A DNA stretch of 64,000 nucleotides from Roseiarcus sp963822215 (GCA_963822215.1 CAWGGX010000008.1:124001-188000); one strand, 5' to 3'. Shown: positions 19,184 through 28,670, counted from the stretch's first letter. The notes: generated by a model from the sequence alone, not told the origin. Numbers and translations are program-made.

Positions 19184-19697
19184 TGGGACGGTCGAGGACC
19201 CGCTGAGGAGCGCTGAGGCCCCGCTGCGTGCGCGGCAGGCTTCGCCTCGCGCGACGACGCAGGCTCGGGGCGTCGAACCCGTTCACGAGGTCGAGGGCGC
19301 GCACGATCGACAGGACTCGGTCGATCGCCTTGAGATTCGCCCCGGTCATCGGATCGCGCATGGCGTCGAGGGCGTCCCGCAGCGCCTCGTTCAACCGCTT
19401 CGCCTGCGCAACGGCCGCGGCGGGCGGCTGGGGCTCGCGTTCGGCCAGGATCTCGCACAGGCAATTGCGCATGCGCTTCAGCGACACGCCTTCCTCAGCG
19501 GCGATGTCGGCGACCGACGCCCCGCGGTTGAGACGGCCGATGATCCGCGCCGCCCGCTCGCTTCTCCTGGCCTGCGCGGCCAATCGCGTCGCGCTCAAAG
19601 CCGCTGGGCGGCCCGCGGGCGCGGCGCCGGCCGGAGCGGGCACAGGCGGCTCGAACGGTTTCAACACTGGGGGGGCCTCCGGGATTTCTGTCAACAC
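19161..19697 (-). CDS. Hypothetical HTH-like protein
   Basis: About 178 residues from a GTG or TTG start (19697 or 19694). The N-terminus is Pro/Ala-rich. A helix-turn-helix-like segment follows (RLNRGASVADIAAEEGVSLKRMRNCLCEILA), then a helical region (QAKRLNEALRDALDAM, NLKAIDRVLSIVRALDLVNGF). The HTH followed by an LNEAL...NLKAxDRVxxIVRxLD segment resembles small uncharacterised alphaproteobacterial proteins. The last 30 residues, very Arg-rich, run into the diverged 45-bp repeat and are probably not native. Function unknown; DNA binding is a guess. Confidence 0.6.
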   Translation of the reverse strand: MLTEIPEAPPVLKPFEPPVPAPAGAAPAGRPAALSATRLAAQARRSERAARIIGRLNRGASVADIAAEEGVSLKRMRNCLCEILAEREPQPPAAAVAQAKRLNEALRDALDAMRDPMTGANLKAIDRVLSIVRALDLVNGFDAPSLRRRARRSLPRTQRGLSAPQRVLDRPTNSAVND

Positions 19698-19899
19698 GAA
19701 TACACATAGCACATATGACGAACATCGGCAAGAAAATGTCTGAAAAAGCGGAAACCCTGTCAGCGTCCGGTCGTCTCCCTGGATCATCCCCGCGCTTTGG
19801 CTGCCGGACGCAAATGCAGGTTGTGCCTTGGTCAGTTCCTCCTCGGCATCCGGCAAGCCCATGTCGACGAACACATTGCCGCATGTCGTTGCCGTCCGG

Positions 19900-20136
19900 G
19901 ACCGTCGATCGGCGACTCGCGGCCCTGATGTCCCGGCACAGACTCAAACCGTCCTCGCCGGGAAGCATGAGGTCGAGAATGACGAGGTCCGCCGGCTCGC
20001 GCTCAAGCGCCGCGCGCATCGACGGACCGTCGCCGGCCGAGGCGACCCGGAAACCGTGCGGCTCCAGGAACCCCGCGACAAGCTGGCAAATTTCGTTGTC
20101 GTCGTCGACGACCAAAATGTGGGGCTCGTTCGCCAC
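19900..20136 (-). pseudogene. Response regulator, receiver domain truncated
   Basis: The frame starts normally at ATG 20136 and gives a good CheY-like start: acidic pair in ILVVDDDNEI and phospho-acceptor Asp-55 in LVILDLMLPGEDGLSL. Homology stops near residue 75. The conserved Thr and Lys of the receiver and the whole output domain are missing in every frame. It starts 4 bases after the kinase fragment's stop, as in a kinase-regulator operon. Together they look like the inner piece of an operon that lost both ends. Confidence 0.75.
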
Positions 20137-20139
20137 GGC

Positions 20140-20580
20140 TCACGCGCCCGTGGCCGCCGGTCGGCGCGGCAAAGTCACTGCCGCGCGAAGCCCGCCTTCC
20201 GGGCGGTTCGCCAGCATGACGTCGCCGCCATGCGCGCGAGCAATCGAGCGGGCGGTGGCGAGCCCGAGTCCGATCCCGCCGGTCCGCTTGTTGCGGGACT
20301 TTTCCAGGCGGAAGAACGGTCGGAACACGTTCTCGCGCTCGCCTTCCGGGATTCCCGGACCGCGATCGTCGATGAAGACCCGAAGGCTTCCCTGATCGTT
20401 CGATGCGCTCACCGTGACGTTCCCGCCGTACCGAAGCGCGTTGTCGATCAAATTGGCGAACAACCGTTTCATCGCCAGCGGCCGCCCCCGGTAGACGAGG
20501 CGCCCCTCCCATTCGAACACGGCGTTGCGGACCGCGTCGCTCGCGTCGTCGCACCAAACGGCTCCATGAATCCCGGCCAT
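20140..20580 (-). pseudogene. Sensor histidine kinase, C-terminal ATPase domain only
   Basis: Only the HATPase_c domain remains: N-box LFANLIDNALRYGG, G1 DDRGPGIP, F-box FRPFFRLEKSRNKRTGG and G2 GIGLGLATARSIARAHGG, ending in a proper stop. The dimerisation domain with the phospho-accepting His and the sensor region are absent; upstream is unrelated sequence before the PaoB stop. It cannot work as a kinase by itself. Confidence 0.75.
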
Positions 20581-20645
20581 CCTCCGTCCGCGAGGCATGG
20601 CGCCGTGCGTATGGCCGCAGCGCAGCTGGCCCACGCCAAGCGGGG

Positions 20646-21689
20646 TTACAGGTCAGCCCGGCCCCGTCGCCCCGCGGCCTTCAGGATCGCCCGCTTCACC
20701 AGCGCCTCGAACATTGGCGCCTTGTAGGCGTTGGCCGAAAGAGGCGTTGCGCCTTCGATCGCCGCTTGTCCGGCCTTCGCGGCGAGGTCCGGGTCGACAA
20801 GATTTCCGGTGATGACCGCCTCCGCCGCGCGCGCTCGCCGCGGCGTCGGCGCGGCCGCGCCGAGCACGACCGAAGCGCGCCGGCAAACACCGCCCGGCGC
20901 AAGGTCGAGCACGACCGCGACGTCAGCGAGCGGCCAGTCGAAGGACTCCTTTTGGGCGAGCTTCATGTGGGTCATGCGCAGGCCGGCCGCGGGCGGCAGG
21001 ACGACTGCGGTCAGGATTTCGCCCGCTTTGAGGTCGTTCTCGCGCTGCACGTCGCGGTCGGGACCGACGAAGAACTCCTCGAGCGCGACGTCGCGCGCAT
21101 TGCCGTCGCTGTCGATGAGTTCGACGCGTGCGACGAGCGCGACGAGCGCGGTGGCGGCGGTTGAGGGATGGACGATCGCGCAGAAGCGATTGTCGAAAAT
21201 CGCGTGATACGGGTTCTCGCCAGATATGGCGTAACAGTGCCCGCCGCCCTTGCGCAGGCAGCGGAATTCCGCAGAGCGGAAATACCAACAGCGCGGCCGC
21301 TGCAGGAGGTTGCCGCCGATCGTGGCGACAGCGCGAATCTGCGGGCTCGCCGATGCGCCGGCCGCCTCCGCCAGCGCCGGATAGCGCTGGCGAACGGTAG
21401 TGTCGGCCGCCAGACGCGCCAGCGTGATCATCGGCCCGATCCGTAGGCCCCCATCGGCCGTCTCAGCGATCGCGTCGAGACCGGGCGCGGCGGCGAGGCT
21501 TGTCACGACGGCCGGCGCGATCAGACCCTCTTTCATCAGATCCACAAGGTCGATTCCGCCGGCCTTGACAACCCGCACGTCGCCGGAGCTGACGCCGCCG
21601 TCGGGTATGAGCATCGCGTCCGCGACAAGGCCTGCGGCGTTCGCCGCCTCGGCGATGGTTCCGGCTCGCACGAAAGCGAAGTTGCGCAT
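20646..21689 (-). CDS. paoB: Aldehyde oxidoreductase FAD-binding subunit (PaoB-like)
   Basis: The 347-residue protein is a CoxM/XdhB-type FAD subunit (SASPQIRAVATIGGNLLQRPRCW, then the C-terminal CO_deh_flav_C domain). A Cys-rich insertion (RCWYF...FRCLRKGGGHCYA) is the extra 4Fe-4S site that distinguishes PaoB-type subunits from simple xanthine dehydrogenase subunits. It passes electrons from the Fe-S subunit to FAD. It begins 3 bases after the paoC stop and is last in the operon. Confidence 0.88.
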   Translation of the reverse strand: MRNFAFVRAGTIAEAANAAGLVADAMLIPDGGVSSGDVRVVKAGGIDLVDLMKEGLIAPAVVTSLAAAPGLDAIAETADGGLRIGPMITLARLAADTTVRQRYPALAEAAGASASPQIRAVATIGGNLLQRPRCWYFRSAEFRCLRKGGGHCYAISGENPYHAIFDNRFCAIVHPSTAATALVALVARVELIDSDGNARDVALEEFFVGPDRDVQRENDLKAGEILTAVVLPPAAGLRMTHMKLAQKESFDWPLADVAVVLDLAPGGVCRRASVVLGAAAPTPRRARAAEAVITGNLVDPDLAAKAGQAAIEGATPLSANAYKAPMFEALVKRAILKAAGRRGRADL

Positions 21690-21692
21690 GGG

Positions 21693-24029
21693 TCACCCTC
21701 TGGCCGGCAATTTGCCGAGCGCCTCGAGCACGGCCGCGGGCGTCATCGGCAGCGAACGCAGCCTGACGCCGATGGCGTTGTAGACGGCATTGCCGATCGC
21801 CGGCGCGGTGGCGATGTTGGCGGGCTCCGCGATGCCGTAGGCGTCGGTCGCGCTGCGGCCCTGGTAGTTTTCCAGCACCGTGACGTCGATCCGCGGAACT
21901 TCGCGCGGACCCGCCACCTTGTAGGCCTCGAGATTGGCGTTCACCATGCGCCCGGTGGCGCGATCGAGGACGCGATTCTCGTAAAGCGCATAGGACAGGC
22001 CCATCAGAACGCCGCCCTGGATCTGGCTCTCGAGCAGCATCGGGTTCATCGGACGCCCGCAATCCTGGACAGCCACGACCCGCTCGACCTTGATAAGCCC
22101 GGTCTCGGTGTCGACCGCCACTTCCGCGAACTGGACGCCGCCAATGTCCTGCTGAGCCTGGGCGGCCTCGCCCATGGCGCGGCGGAAGCCGCCGTAATCC
22201 TCGCTCCGTGTTTCGGTCGCCGACAGCATGTCGCCTTGGATCATCGCCGCCGCTTCGGCGAAGCGCATGCCGCGTTTCGGCTCGTTGCGCATTTCGATGC
22301 GTCCGCCGCGGGCGACGAGGGTCTCGGGCGCGACGTCGAGGGCGGGCGCCGCCATGCCGATCAGTTGCTGAAGCAGCTTGAACGCCGCGACGCGGGCAGG
22401 CGGCGTGATCGAGGCGGTCGTCCGGCTGCCGTAGGACGGGGGCCCCGGCGGATAAGCGGTGTCGCCGATGCGCACCGTGATCTCACGCGGCTCGAGGCCG
22501 AGCGTTTCGGCGATCGCCTGCGCAATGACGACGCCAATGCCCGAACCGATGTCCTGAACGCTCGACAGGGCCTCGACGGTCCCGTCGCGATGGATCCGAA
22601 CCTCGATGAACGCGGTGGTCTGAACATTGGCGCCCCACAACGACTGCGCCAGCCCGATCCCGCGCTTGACCGGACCGGCCTCGACCCCGGGCGCATGACG
22701 GCGCGACCAGCCGATCTGCTCCGCGCCGACCCGCCGCTCCTCGCGCCGCGCCGGACTGGGATCGATGCGCTCTCTCAGAGCAAGCGGGTCGATCGCTAAG
22801 CGCTCGGCGAGTTCGTCGATCGCCATTTCCATGCCCCAGGCCCCGGGCGTATTCCCCGGGCCGCGCATCGCGCTGCCCGGACCGGCGTTGGTGAACACGT
22901 CGTATTGCGCCGATTCGAAGTTCGGGCAGTCGTAGAGCGCCTGGGCGAAATTGCCGATCCCGGCGTTGAGCCCGACGCCGGCCGTGCCATGGCTTTCGAT
23001 CGCAATTGCGGTCAGGAACCCGTCGCGTCGCGCGCCGATGCGAATGCGCTGACGGGTCGCCGGGCGGTTCCCCGAATCGACCTGTTCCTCGGGGCGGGTC
23101 AGCGTCAGGCGCACCGGCGCGCCCGACTGACGCGAAAGCGCGACCGCAAGCCGGCCGTAATTGCCAAGCGTCGACTTCGAACCGAAGCCGCCGCCCATCC
23201 CGTCGACGACGACCCGAACCTTCTCCAGCGGAAGGTCGAACGCCTTCGCAAGCTCCCGCTGCACGCCGGTGGTGAACTGGGTCGACATGTGGACCGTCAG
23301 TCCGTCCGGGCGCCAGTCGGCGACGAGGCCGTGCAGCTCCATGCAGCAGTGGGTCTGCACCTGGGTGCGATATTCGCCCTCGACGACGACGTCCGCCCCT
23401 GCGAAGCCCTCAGCGACATCGCCGCGACGGGCCATCGCGGGCCCGCGAACGTTGCCGTCGATCGGGAGGCCAGCCTGCGCGACAAGCTCGCCGACCGACG
23501 ATCCGGGGGCGGACGCGACGTCATAGACCTTGGCCGATTCCGGCTTCCGCGCCTCGTCCATGTCGACGACGAACGGCAGACGTCTGTAGTCGACCCGGAT
23601 CAGGCCCAGCGCTTCCTCGGCAGCCGTCATAGAGGTCGCCGCGATCGCCACGACCGGCTGCCCGACGTAGCGGACCACGGCGTGCGAAGGATCATCGAGC
23701 GGAAGAGCGCGGACGATCGCGCGCACCCGCAGATCGCGCTCGGCCGCCGAGACATCGATGCCGCGCACCGCGGCGTGGGCGTGTGGCGAACGCAGAATCC
23801 GGCCGATCAGGAGGCCCGGCGGCGCGACGTCGACCGTGTAGCGGGTCGCGCCGGTGACCTTCGCCCGTCCGTTCAGGCGCGGATAGGGCTTGCCGATGAC
23901 CGAGAGCTCGGCGTTCGGCGGCAGGGGCGGCGGGTCGCCGACCGGGACGGTGCGCTGCTCCCCGGTCAGGCCGACGCCGACGATTCCGACAGGAAAGGTT
24001 TCGGTCCGCGTCGCGTTTGTCTCAGCCAT
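21693..24029 (-). CDS. paoC: Aldehyde oxidoreductase molybdenum-binding subunit (PaoC-like)
   Basis: This 778-residue XdhB/CoxL-fold subunit has the Mo-site segments GGGFGSKSTLGNYG, AMRGPGNTPGAWGMEMAID and QDIGSGIGVVIAQ. The catalytic Glu lies near the C-terminus in YGIAEPANIATAPAIGNAV. It oxidises aldehydes to acids with molybdopterin cytosine dinucleotide. It lies between paoA (3-base gap) and paoB. The gene order A-C-B differs from the E. coli paoABC order. Confidence 0.93.
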   Translation of the reverse strand: MAETNATRTETFPVGIVGVGLTGEQRTVPVGDPPPLPPNAELSVIGKPYPRLNGRAKVTGATRYTVDVAPPGLLIGRILRSPHAHAAVRGIDVSAAERDLRVRAIVRALPLDDPSHAVVRYVGQPVVAIAATSMTAAEEALGLIRVDYRRLPFVVDMDEARKPESAKVYDVASAPGSSVGELVAQAGLPIDGNVRGPAMARRGDVAEGFAGADVVVEGEYRTQVQTHCCMELHGLVADWRPDGLTVHMSTQFTTGVQRELAKAFDLPLEKVRVVVDGMGGGFGSKSTLGNYGRLAVALSRQSGAPVRLTLTRPEEQVDSGNRPATRQRIRIGARRDGFLTAIAIESHGTAGVGLNAGIGNFAQALYDCPNFESAQYDVFTNAGPGSAMRGPGNTPGAWGMEMAIDELAERLAIDPLALRERIDPSPARREERRVGAEQIGWSRRHAPGVEAGPVKRGIGLAQSLWGANVQTTAFIEVRIHRDGTVEALSSVQDIGSGIGVVIAQAIAETLGLEPREITVRIGDTAYPPGPPSYGSRTTASITPPARVAAFKLLQQLIGMAAPALDVAPETLVARGGRIEMRNEPKRGMRFAEAAAMIQGDMLSATETRSEDYGGFRRAMGEAAQAQQDIGGVQFAEVAVDTETGLIKVERVVAVQDCGRPMNPMLLESQIQGGVLMGLSYALYENRVLDRATGRMVNANLEAYKVAGPREVPRIDVTVLENYQGRSATDAYGIAEPANIATAPAIGNAVYNAIGVRLRSLPMTPAAVLEALGKLPARG

Positions 24030-24032
24030 GGC

Positions 24033-24632
24033 TCAGCCCCTTCGCGCCTTGGCGGCGGCGAGCGTCGCGGAGACGACGTGCGGGTACGTCCCGCACCGGC
24101 AGACATGGCCGCTGATCGCGCGTTCGACGTCCTCGGCGGTCGGATCGCGATTTCGTTCGACAAGCGCCGCCGCGCTCATCGCCATGCCCGGCGTGCAGAA
24201 GCCGCACTGTATGGCGTCATGCGCAATAAACGCCTCCTGGACCGGATGCAGATCGTCTCCGCGCGCCAGGCCCTCGATGGTCGTGATGGCGCGCCCGCCG
24301 GCCTCGACCGCAAGGACCGTGCAGGAGCAGACCGGCTCGCCTTCGAGCCAGACGGTGCAGGCCGAGCACGCGCCGCGGTTGCAGCCGATCTTGGTTCCGG
24401 TCAATCCGAGCGGGCCGCGAAGGGCTTCGGCGAGGGTCACGCGCGACTCGACCTTGAGCGCCCGCTCAGAGCCGTTCACCTGGAGCACGATGTCGTGCGT
24501 CGATGCGCTCGGCGGCCCCTTTTCAACGCCGTCCGCCGCCGAGGCCGGGACCGCGCCGGACGCGCCTGCGCCGACTGTGACAACAATCGATCCGCCGAGA
24601 ATCTCGCGACGAGAGAATTGAAAGCCGGCCAT
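24033..24632 (-). CDS. paoA: Aldehyde oxidoreductase iron-sulfur subunit (PaoA-like), Tat-exported
   Basis: The 199-residue protein begins with a twin-arginine signal (FSRREILGG followed by a hydrophobic stretch ending ASA). The two [2Fe-2S] modules follow: plant-type CNRGACSAC...C (about residues 84-104) and the four-helix module CGFC...CRC (about 143-180). The Tat signal on this subunit exports the whole heterotrimer, as in periplasmic PaoABC, where it detoxifies aromatic aldehydes. It is the first gene of the operon. Confidence 0.92.
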   Translation of the reverse strand: MAGFQFSRREILGGSIVVTVGAGASGAVPASAADGVEKGPPSASTHDIVLQVNGSERALKVESRVTLAEALRGPLGLTGTKIGCNRGACSACTVWLEGEPVCSCTVLAVEAGGRAITTIEGLARGDDLHPVQEAFIAHDAIQCGFCTPGMAMSAAALVERNRDPTAEDVERAISGHVCRCGTYPHVVSATLAAAKARRG

Positions 24633-25081
24633 CTCACAGCCCTCCGCCCTCGCGGTCGCTCCAGCGGCCGATCCGTCAACGCCCCCTTTTTCCTTGGTCC
24701 GAATTCCTGCAACAGTTTAGCTCGGCCTGGACTTCATTCCGGTTGACCCAGATCAATTGGCGAGGCGCGCCGGATCCCGCCAAAATTCGGTCTGGTCGAG
24801 ACGCGACAAGACAGGAAAGGGGGCGGGAACAACGCCTCGAAACGCAAGTATCGCCGTGAATTCAGTGTGAGCGGCGTCACTGCGTCGTTTCGTCGCCTCA
24901 GGCAGTTCCGTACCGCGGGATGAGATTGGCGCCGCAAGCCTGAAACGAAGGACGCTTCACCAAACGCAACAGCTCAAAGCATTTGCGATGGCGCGCCGGC
25001 AGGCTACCAGGAAATCTTCATCGGTACGATTTCACTCTCCGCTTCGAAATAAACCGGGCTCTTCAAACAAGGGGGAACGCC
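24633..25081. other. Intergenic, 449 bases between divergent genes
   Basis: It holds the divergent promoters of paoA and the serine hydrolase gene. An SD (AAGGGGG) lies just before ATG 25082. No further gene or strong palindrome was seen. Confidence 0.5.
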
Positions 25082-27589
25082 ATGAATTTTCAGGCCTACC
25101 ACGGCGTCACGGCCGCCCAGCACCAGACCAACTTCAACAAGTGGTCGTCCGAGGGCTATCGGATGATCTCGCTCAGCGTCTATGGCGACCCGGGCAACCC
25201 GCTCTACGCCGCCGTCTGGGTGCAGCGCGCGGGACCCGCTTACGCCGCAATCCACGGCGTGAACGCGGCCGGCTACCAGACCTTCTTCACCAAGTGGGCG
25301 AACGAAGGTTATCACGCGGTTCTCGTCTCGGCGACCGGCGCGTCCAACGACGCCGTCTTTGCCGCGGTCTTCGAACAGGGCAATCCGGGCGCGTGGTTCG
25401 GACGCCATGGCATGACGCCCGCAGATTTCGCTTCCGCCAACACGCAGGCGCTCGCCAACGGGCAGATGATCCGCTCGTTCGCGATCTACGGCGACTCCTC
25501 GGACCGGCGCTACGCTGCGATCTGGCTTCCCAATCCGACCTTCGTGAAATCGCACCTGCACGCGGCCGACCCGGCCGCCAACTACCAGACAACCTTCAAC
25601 GCCGAAACGCAGCTTCCGGGCGTCACCCTGAACGCCTGGCGGCCGGCCTATGTCGCCCTGTCAAGCGATGCGACCTACTGCTCGGTGTTCAAGGACGATT
25701 TCGTCGGATCCTGGTTCGCCCGTCACGGGCTTTCCGGCGCGGACTATCAGACCCTCTTCAATCAGCAGACCGCCGCCGGCGCCTATCCGATCATGGTGCA
25801 GGGCGGCGGCACGACTTCCCATCCGATCTACACGGCAGTGTTCGCCAAGCAGGACATTCCCGACGCGCGCAAATGGACCGTCACCGGGACGTCGCCCGCC
25901 GCCCTCGCCCCGGTCGATACGGCGGTGCAGGCCTTCATGCAGGCGAACGCCGTTCGCGCCGCGCAGGTCGCCATCGCCAAGAACGGCGTCATGAAGGCGT
26001 CCCGCGGCTATTCGTGGGCCGAGCCCGCCTACCGCGTCCCACAGCCCAGCGACCGCTTCCTGCTCGCCAGCAACAGCAAGATGTTCTGCGAAGGCGCGAT
26101 CCAGAGCCTGTACAACAGCGGCAAGCTTCAGCCTCCGACCCTCACCGTCAAACCCAACGGCAGCGAGAAGCCCGCGGTCGGCGACATGGTGAAGGGCAAC
26201 GCGTCGGGAGCGACCGCCATCGTGACAGCGGTCAACGGCGACACGCTCACCCTCGTCTCGGTGCTGAACACGTTCACGACGGCCGACAACGCCGCAAAGA
26301 TGAGCAACTCGGGCGGCACGGTCGCGGTGCAGGCCTACAATCCGGGAACGAAGGTCTACCCGCTGCTCGGCTTCTCGCATCCCGCCGACGCGCGGAGCGA
26401 TTCGATCACGGTGCAGCAGTTGCTCGACCACCAGGGCGGCTACAACGACGGGACGAATCCCAACTATCCCGCGGCGATGGATCCGACCTACAATATGCGC
26501 AAGATCGGGCAAGCGCTCGGGCATGTCGTCGGCAGCAAGCTCGACGTCGCGCGCCACATGTACGGCCAGCCGCTCCAGTTCACGCCCGGAACAGACTCGG
26601 CCTATTCGAACTACGGCTATTTGCTGCTCGGCGCCGTGGTCGAGAAGGTCACGGGGAAAAGCTATCACGCCTATCTCGTCGAGGCCGTGTTGCAGCCGGC
26701 CGGAATCAGCGAGGTGGAGGTGATCTCCACGCGCGCCTCCGGCCGGACCGCGCATCAGGCGATTGCGGAAGACGCAGGCCTGGGACAGGATCCGCTCGAC
26801 CTCGCCTCCACGCTGAACATTCCCTCGGTCTACGGCGGCGACGGCGAGATCAACGAGATCGGCGACCCGAACGACGGCACGGGCGCTTCGGCGGAGGCGA
26901 TGGCGCAGTTCGCCCACACGTACGCGGTCTGGGGCAACGGCGGCCGGGCGCCCGGGTCTGCGCGATCGGGCAGCACGCCGGGCGCCTCCACCTGGACCGA
27001 GTCGCGCTGGGACGGCGTCGACTGGGCCTACACGGTCAACACGCGCAACTGGCCGCCGACCAACGGCGAGGCCGCGGCCACGACCGTCAAGGGCGCGCAG
27101 GCGCTGAAGACGACCGCTTTCACCCTCACCGTCGCCAGTGGCGGGACCGCGGGTTTCGAGCCGTCCGGCCACATTTGGGTGGACTCTCAGAGCAATGGAA
27201 CCCAGCTTGTCGGCTACACGGGCGTCAACGCGGCGGCGCACGCATTCACCGGCTGCACCGCGGCGGCCAACGCCGGAACCGCCGGCGACGGCACCAATGT
27301 CACGCAGGCCGCGACTGTCGCCGCGGCCACGGCGCTCGCCCAGACGCCGTTCACATTGCACGTCAGCAAGAACGGAGCGCAGGGTTTTCTCCGCTCAGGA
27401 CTGCTGCTGGCGGCCAATACGGCCAACGTGACGCAGGTGATCCGTTACACAGGAGTCGGCGCCGACGCCTTCGAGGGCTGCACGGCGCTCTTGCCTGGCG
27501 CAGGTAGCGTCGCGACGGGCGCCGCCGTGACGCAGGCCACCCTCGAGCAAAGCATCGACACGCTGCTGAACGCGATCGCCCTGCCGTAA
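25082..27589 (+). CDS. Chimeric serine beta-lactamase-family hydrolase with N-terminal BTRD1 repeats
   Basis: About 835 residues. Residues 1-275 hold five to six tandem units of the bacterial tandem repeat domain 1 type (YHGVTAAQHQTNFNKWSSEGYRMISLSVYGD and relatives). A class-C-like beta-lactamase/esterase domain follows, with SNSK (SxxK) near residue 330 and YSNYG (YxN) near 507. Two features are odd. A segment of about 65 residues (353-418, GDMVKGNASGATAIVTAV) is inserted between the two motifs. Two C-terminal repeats (about 676-743 and 756-821) share a pattern such as FTLTVASGGTAGF...YTGV...FTGCT...VTQA. Insert and repeats resemble phage structural modules. No signal peptide is seen. BTRD1-lactamase proteins include protein-cleaving hydrolases; the target here is unknown. 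Confidence 0.8.
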   Translation: MNFQAYHGVTAAQHQTNFNKWSSEGYRMISLSVYGDPGNPLYAAVWVQRAGPAYAAIHGVNAAGYQTFFTKWANEGYHAVLVSATGASNDAVFAAVFEQGNPGAWFGRHGMTPADFASANTQALANGQMIRSFAIYGDSSDRRYAAIWLPNPTFVKSHLHAADPAANYQTTFNAETQLPGVTLNAWRPAYVALSSDATYCSVFKDDFVGSWFARHGLSGADYQTLFNQQTAAGAYPIMVQGGGTTSHPIYTAVFAKQDIPDARKWTVTGTSPAALAPVDTAVQAFMQANAVRAAQVAIAKNGVMKASRGYSWAEPAYRVPQPSDRFLLASNSKMFCEGAIQSLYNSGKLQPPTLTVKPNGSEKPAVGDMVKGNASGATAIVTAVNGDTLTLVSVLNTFTTADNAAKMSNSGGTVAVQAYNPGTKVYPLLGFSHPADARSDSITVQQLLDHQGGYNDGTNPNYPAAMDPTYNMRKIGQALGHVVGSKLDVARHMYGQPLQFTPGTDSAYSNYGYLLLGAVVEKVTGKSYHAYLVEAVLQPAGISEVEVISTRASGRTAHQAIAEDAGLGQDPLDLASTLNIPSVYGGDGEINEIGDPNDGTGASAEAMAQFAHTYAVWGNGGRAPGSARSGSTPGASTWTESRWDGVDWAYTVNTRNWPPTNGEAAATTVKGAQALKTTAFTLTVASGGTAGFEPSGHIWVDSQSNGTQLVGYTGVNAAAHAFTGCTAAANAGTAGDGTNVTQAATVAAATALAQTPFTLHVSKNGAQGFLRSGLLLAANTANVTQVIRYTGVGADAFEGCTALLPGAGSVATGAAVTQATLEQSIDTLLNAIALP

Positions 27590-27642
27590 GGCCTTCGGTT
27601 GCGGGCGCGCTCCGGGCGCCCGCGCCTCCTCTTTCAGCCGCT

Positions 27643-28105
27643 AGAGCAAGATGATTTTTGGCCGAATCGTGCGGCGCCGCCATCCGATCGCTCATATGAG
27701 CCGCCGCTGAGCCGCCTTTCCCGTGCGGGGAAAGGGAATGCCAGCGACGCCTTGCAACCCCGCCGCGCCCGGTCCGGCGGCTCGTTTTCGCCCGCCTGTT
27801 CTTTCCCTGATCCGCTGCGAAATCACCTGATAATTCCCTGTTCCGGTCGTTTGAAATTCCCTGTTCCACGCCCGCGCCAGCCCGCAACCGGCGGATTGCA
27901 AAGCCAGCAACGCCATGACATTGCAGGACTTCTTGGAACGGCGCGCCGACTGCGGCGGAAAAAATTCCCTGCTAGCAGGGAATTCGAGTCGTCGGGTGCG
28001 GACCGCGAGCGAGACGTTTTTTGCCGGACCGGAAGGGGGAACGGATGTTGGTGAACGGGTGGCGGCTTCGGTCTTGGCGGGCGGGTCGTCGCCCCTTCAC
28101 CCCCG
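27643..28105 (+). repeat. Dispersed palindromic repeat, copy A
   Basis: About 460 bases, closely matched by copy C (61203-61683) and, inverted and shorter, by copy B. Shared landmarks in order are GCGACGCCTTGCAACCC, CGCCTGTTCTTTCCCTG, two or three spaced TTCCCTGTTCC motifs, CGCCCGCGCCAGCCCGCAAC, a perfect 22-bp palindrome (27963-27984, AATTCCCTGCT and its complement) and GCCGGACCGGAAGGGG. It fills most of the gap 27590-28289. Translation gives only low-complexity peptides, so it is not a gene. Confidence 0.85.
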
Positions 28106-28289
28106 GAGCGGCGCGCCAACCGCTCGACAATTCAGGATATCCGCGAACCTCAAATTATCCCGCTCTAAGGCGCAACGGCCGAGCGGCGCCGGTCGGAGAG
28201 CCTGGGTCGAGCGCAGCGGGGAGGAGGTCGCCTCATCCGAGGCGCCCCCTCTTTGGCGCCCCAAAGGTCTCCCCGCTGCGCTCGAGCGG

Positions 28290-28670
28290 CTAAAGCCCGC
28301 TGCCCTCGTGGCTGATCTTCGCCGTCGCCACGTCGTCGAGCAGAGCGAGCAATGCCTTGGGCGCCGCCATGGGCGTGCAGGCCCGATTTCCGTCGAGAAA
28401 GAACACGAGCCCGGATTCGTTGCCGTCGACCCGAGCCAGAGCCGCCTTGTCTCCGAAGGGGAGGCCGGGCGGAGTCAAAGGATTCATGGCGTAGATACCG
28501 CGCAGAAACTCCCACTGCTCTGCGGTCAACTCGATCCATCGACCGTTTTCGGCCTCGACGGCCTTCTTCGGGACCGACACGTCGACGCAACGGGGCGCGC
28601 TGTCCGCGCAAGCGATGTCAGGCAGAGCCGTCAGGGCGGCGGCCACAGCCAGGGAACGCATGCTCATCAT
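28290..28670 (-). CDS. Small exported protein of unknown function
   Basis: About 126 residues. The start at ATG 28670 is supported by GGAGG five bases upstream. A signal peptide (MRSLAVAAALTALPDIACA) is followed by a mature domain with two cysteines (RCVDVSVPKKAV, FFLDGNRACTPMAAPKALLALLDD) that could form a disulfide. I do not recognise the family. It lies between repeat copy A and a 0.3-kb gap with no visible operon partner. Confidence 0.7.
   Translation of the reverse strand: MMSMRSLAVAAALTALPDIACADSAPRCVDVSVPKKAVEAENGRWIELTAEQWEFLRGIYAMNPLTPPGLPFGDKAALARVDGNESGLVFFLDGNRACTPMAAPKALLALLDDVATAKISHEGSGL

Noticed and set aside
27963..27984. CRISPR repeat
   Set aside because: The palindrome occurs once per copy; there are no regularly spaced repeats with unique spacers and no cas genes.
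27643..28105. Genes inside the dispersed repeats
   Set aside because: Translations are Arg/Gly-rich, differ between copies by frameshift and have no SD; they are noncoding repeats.
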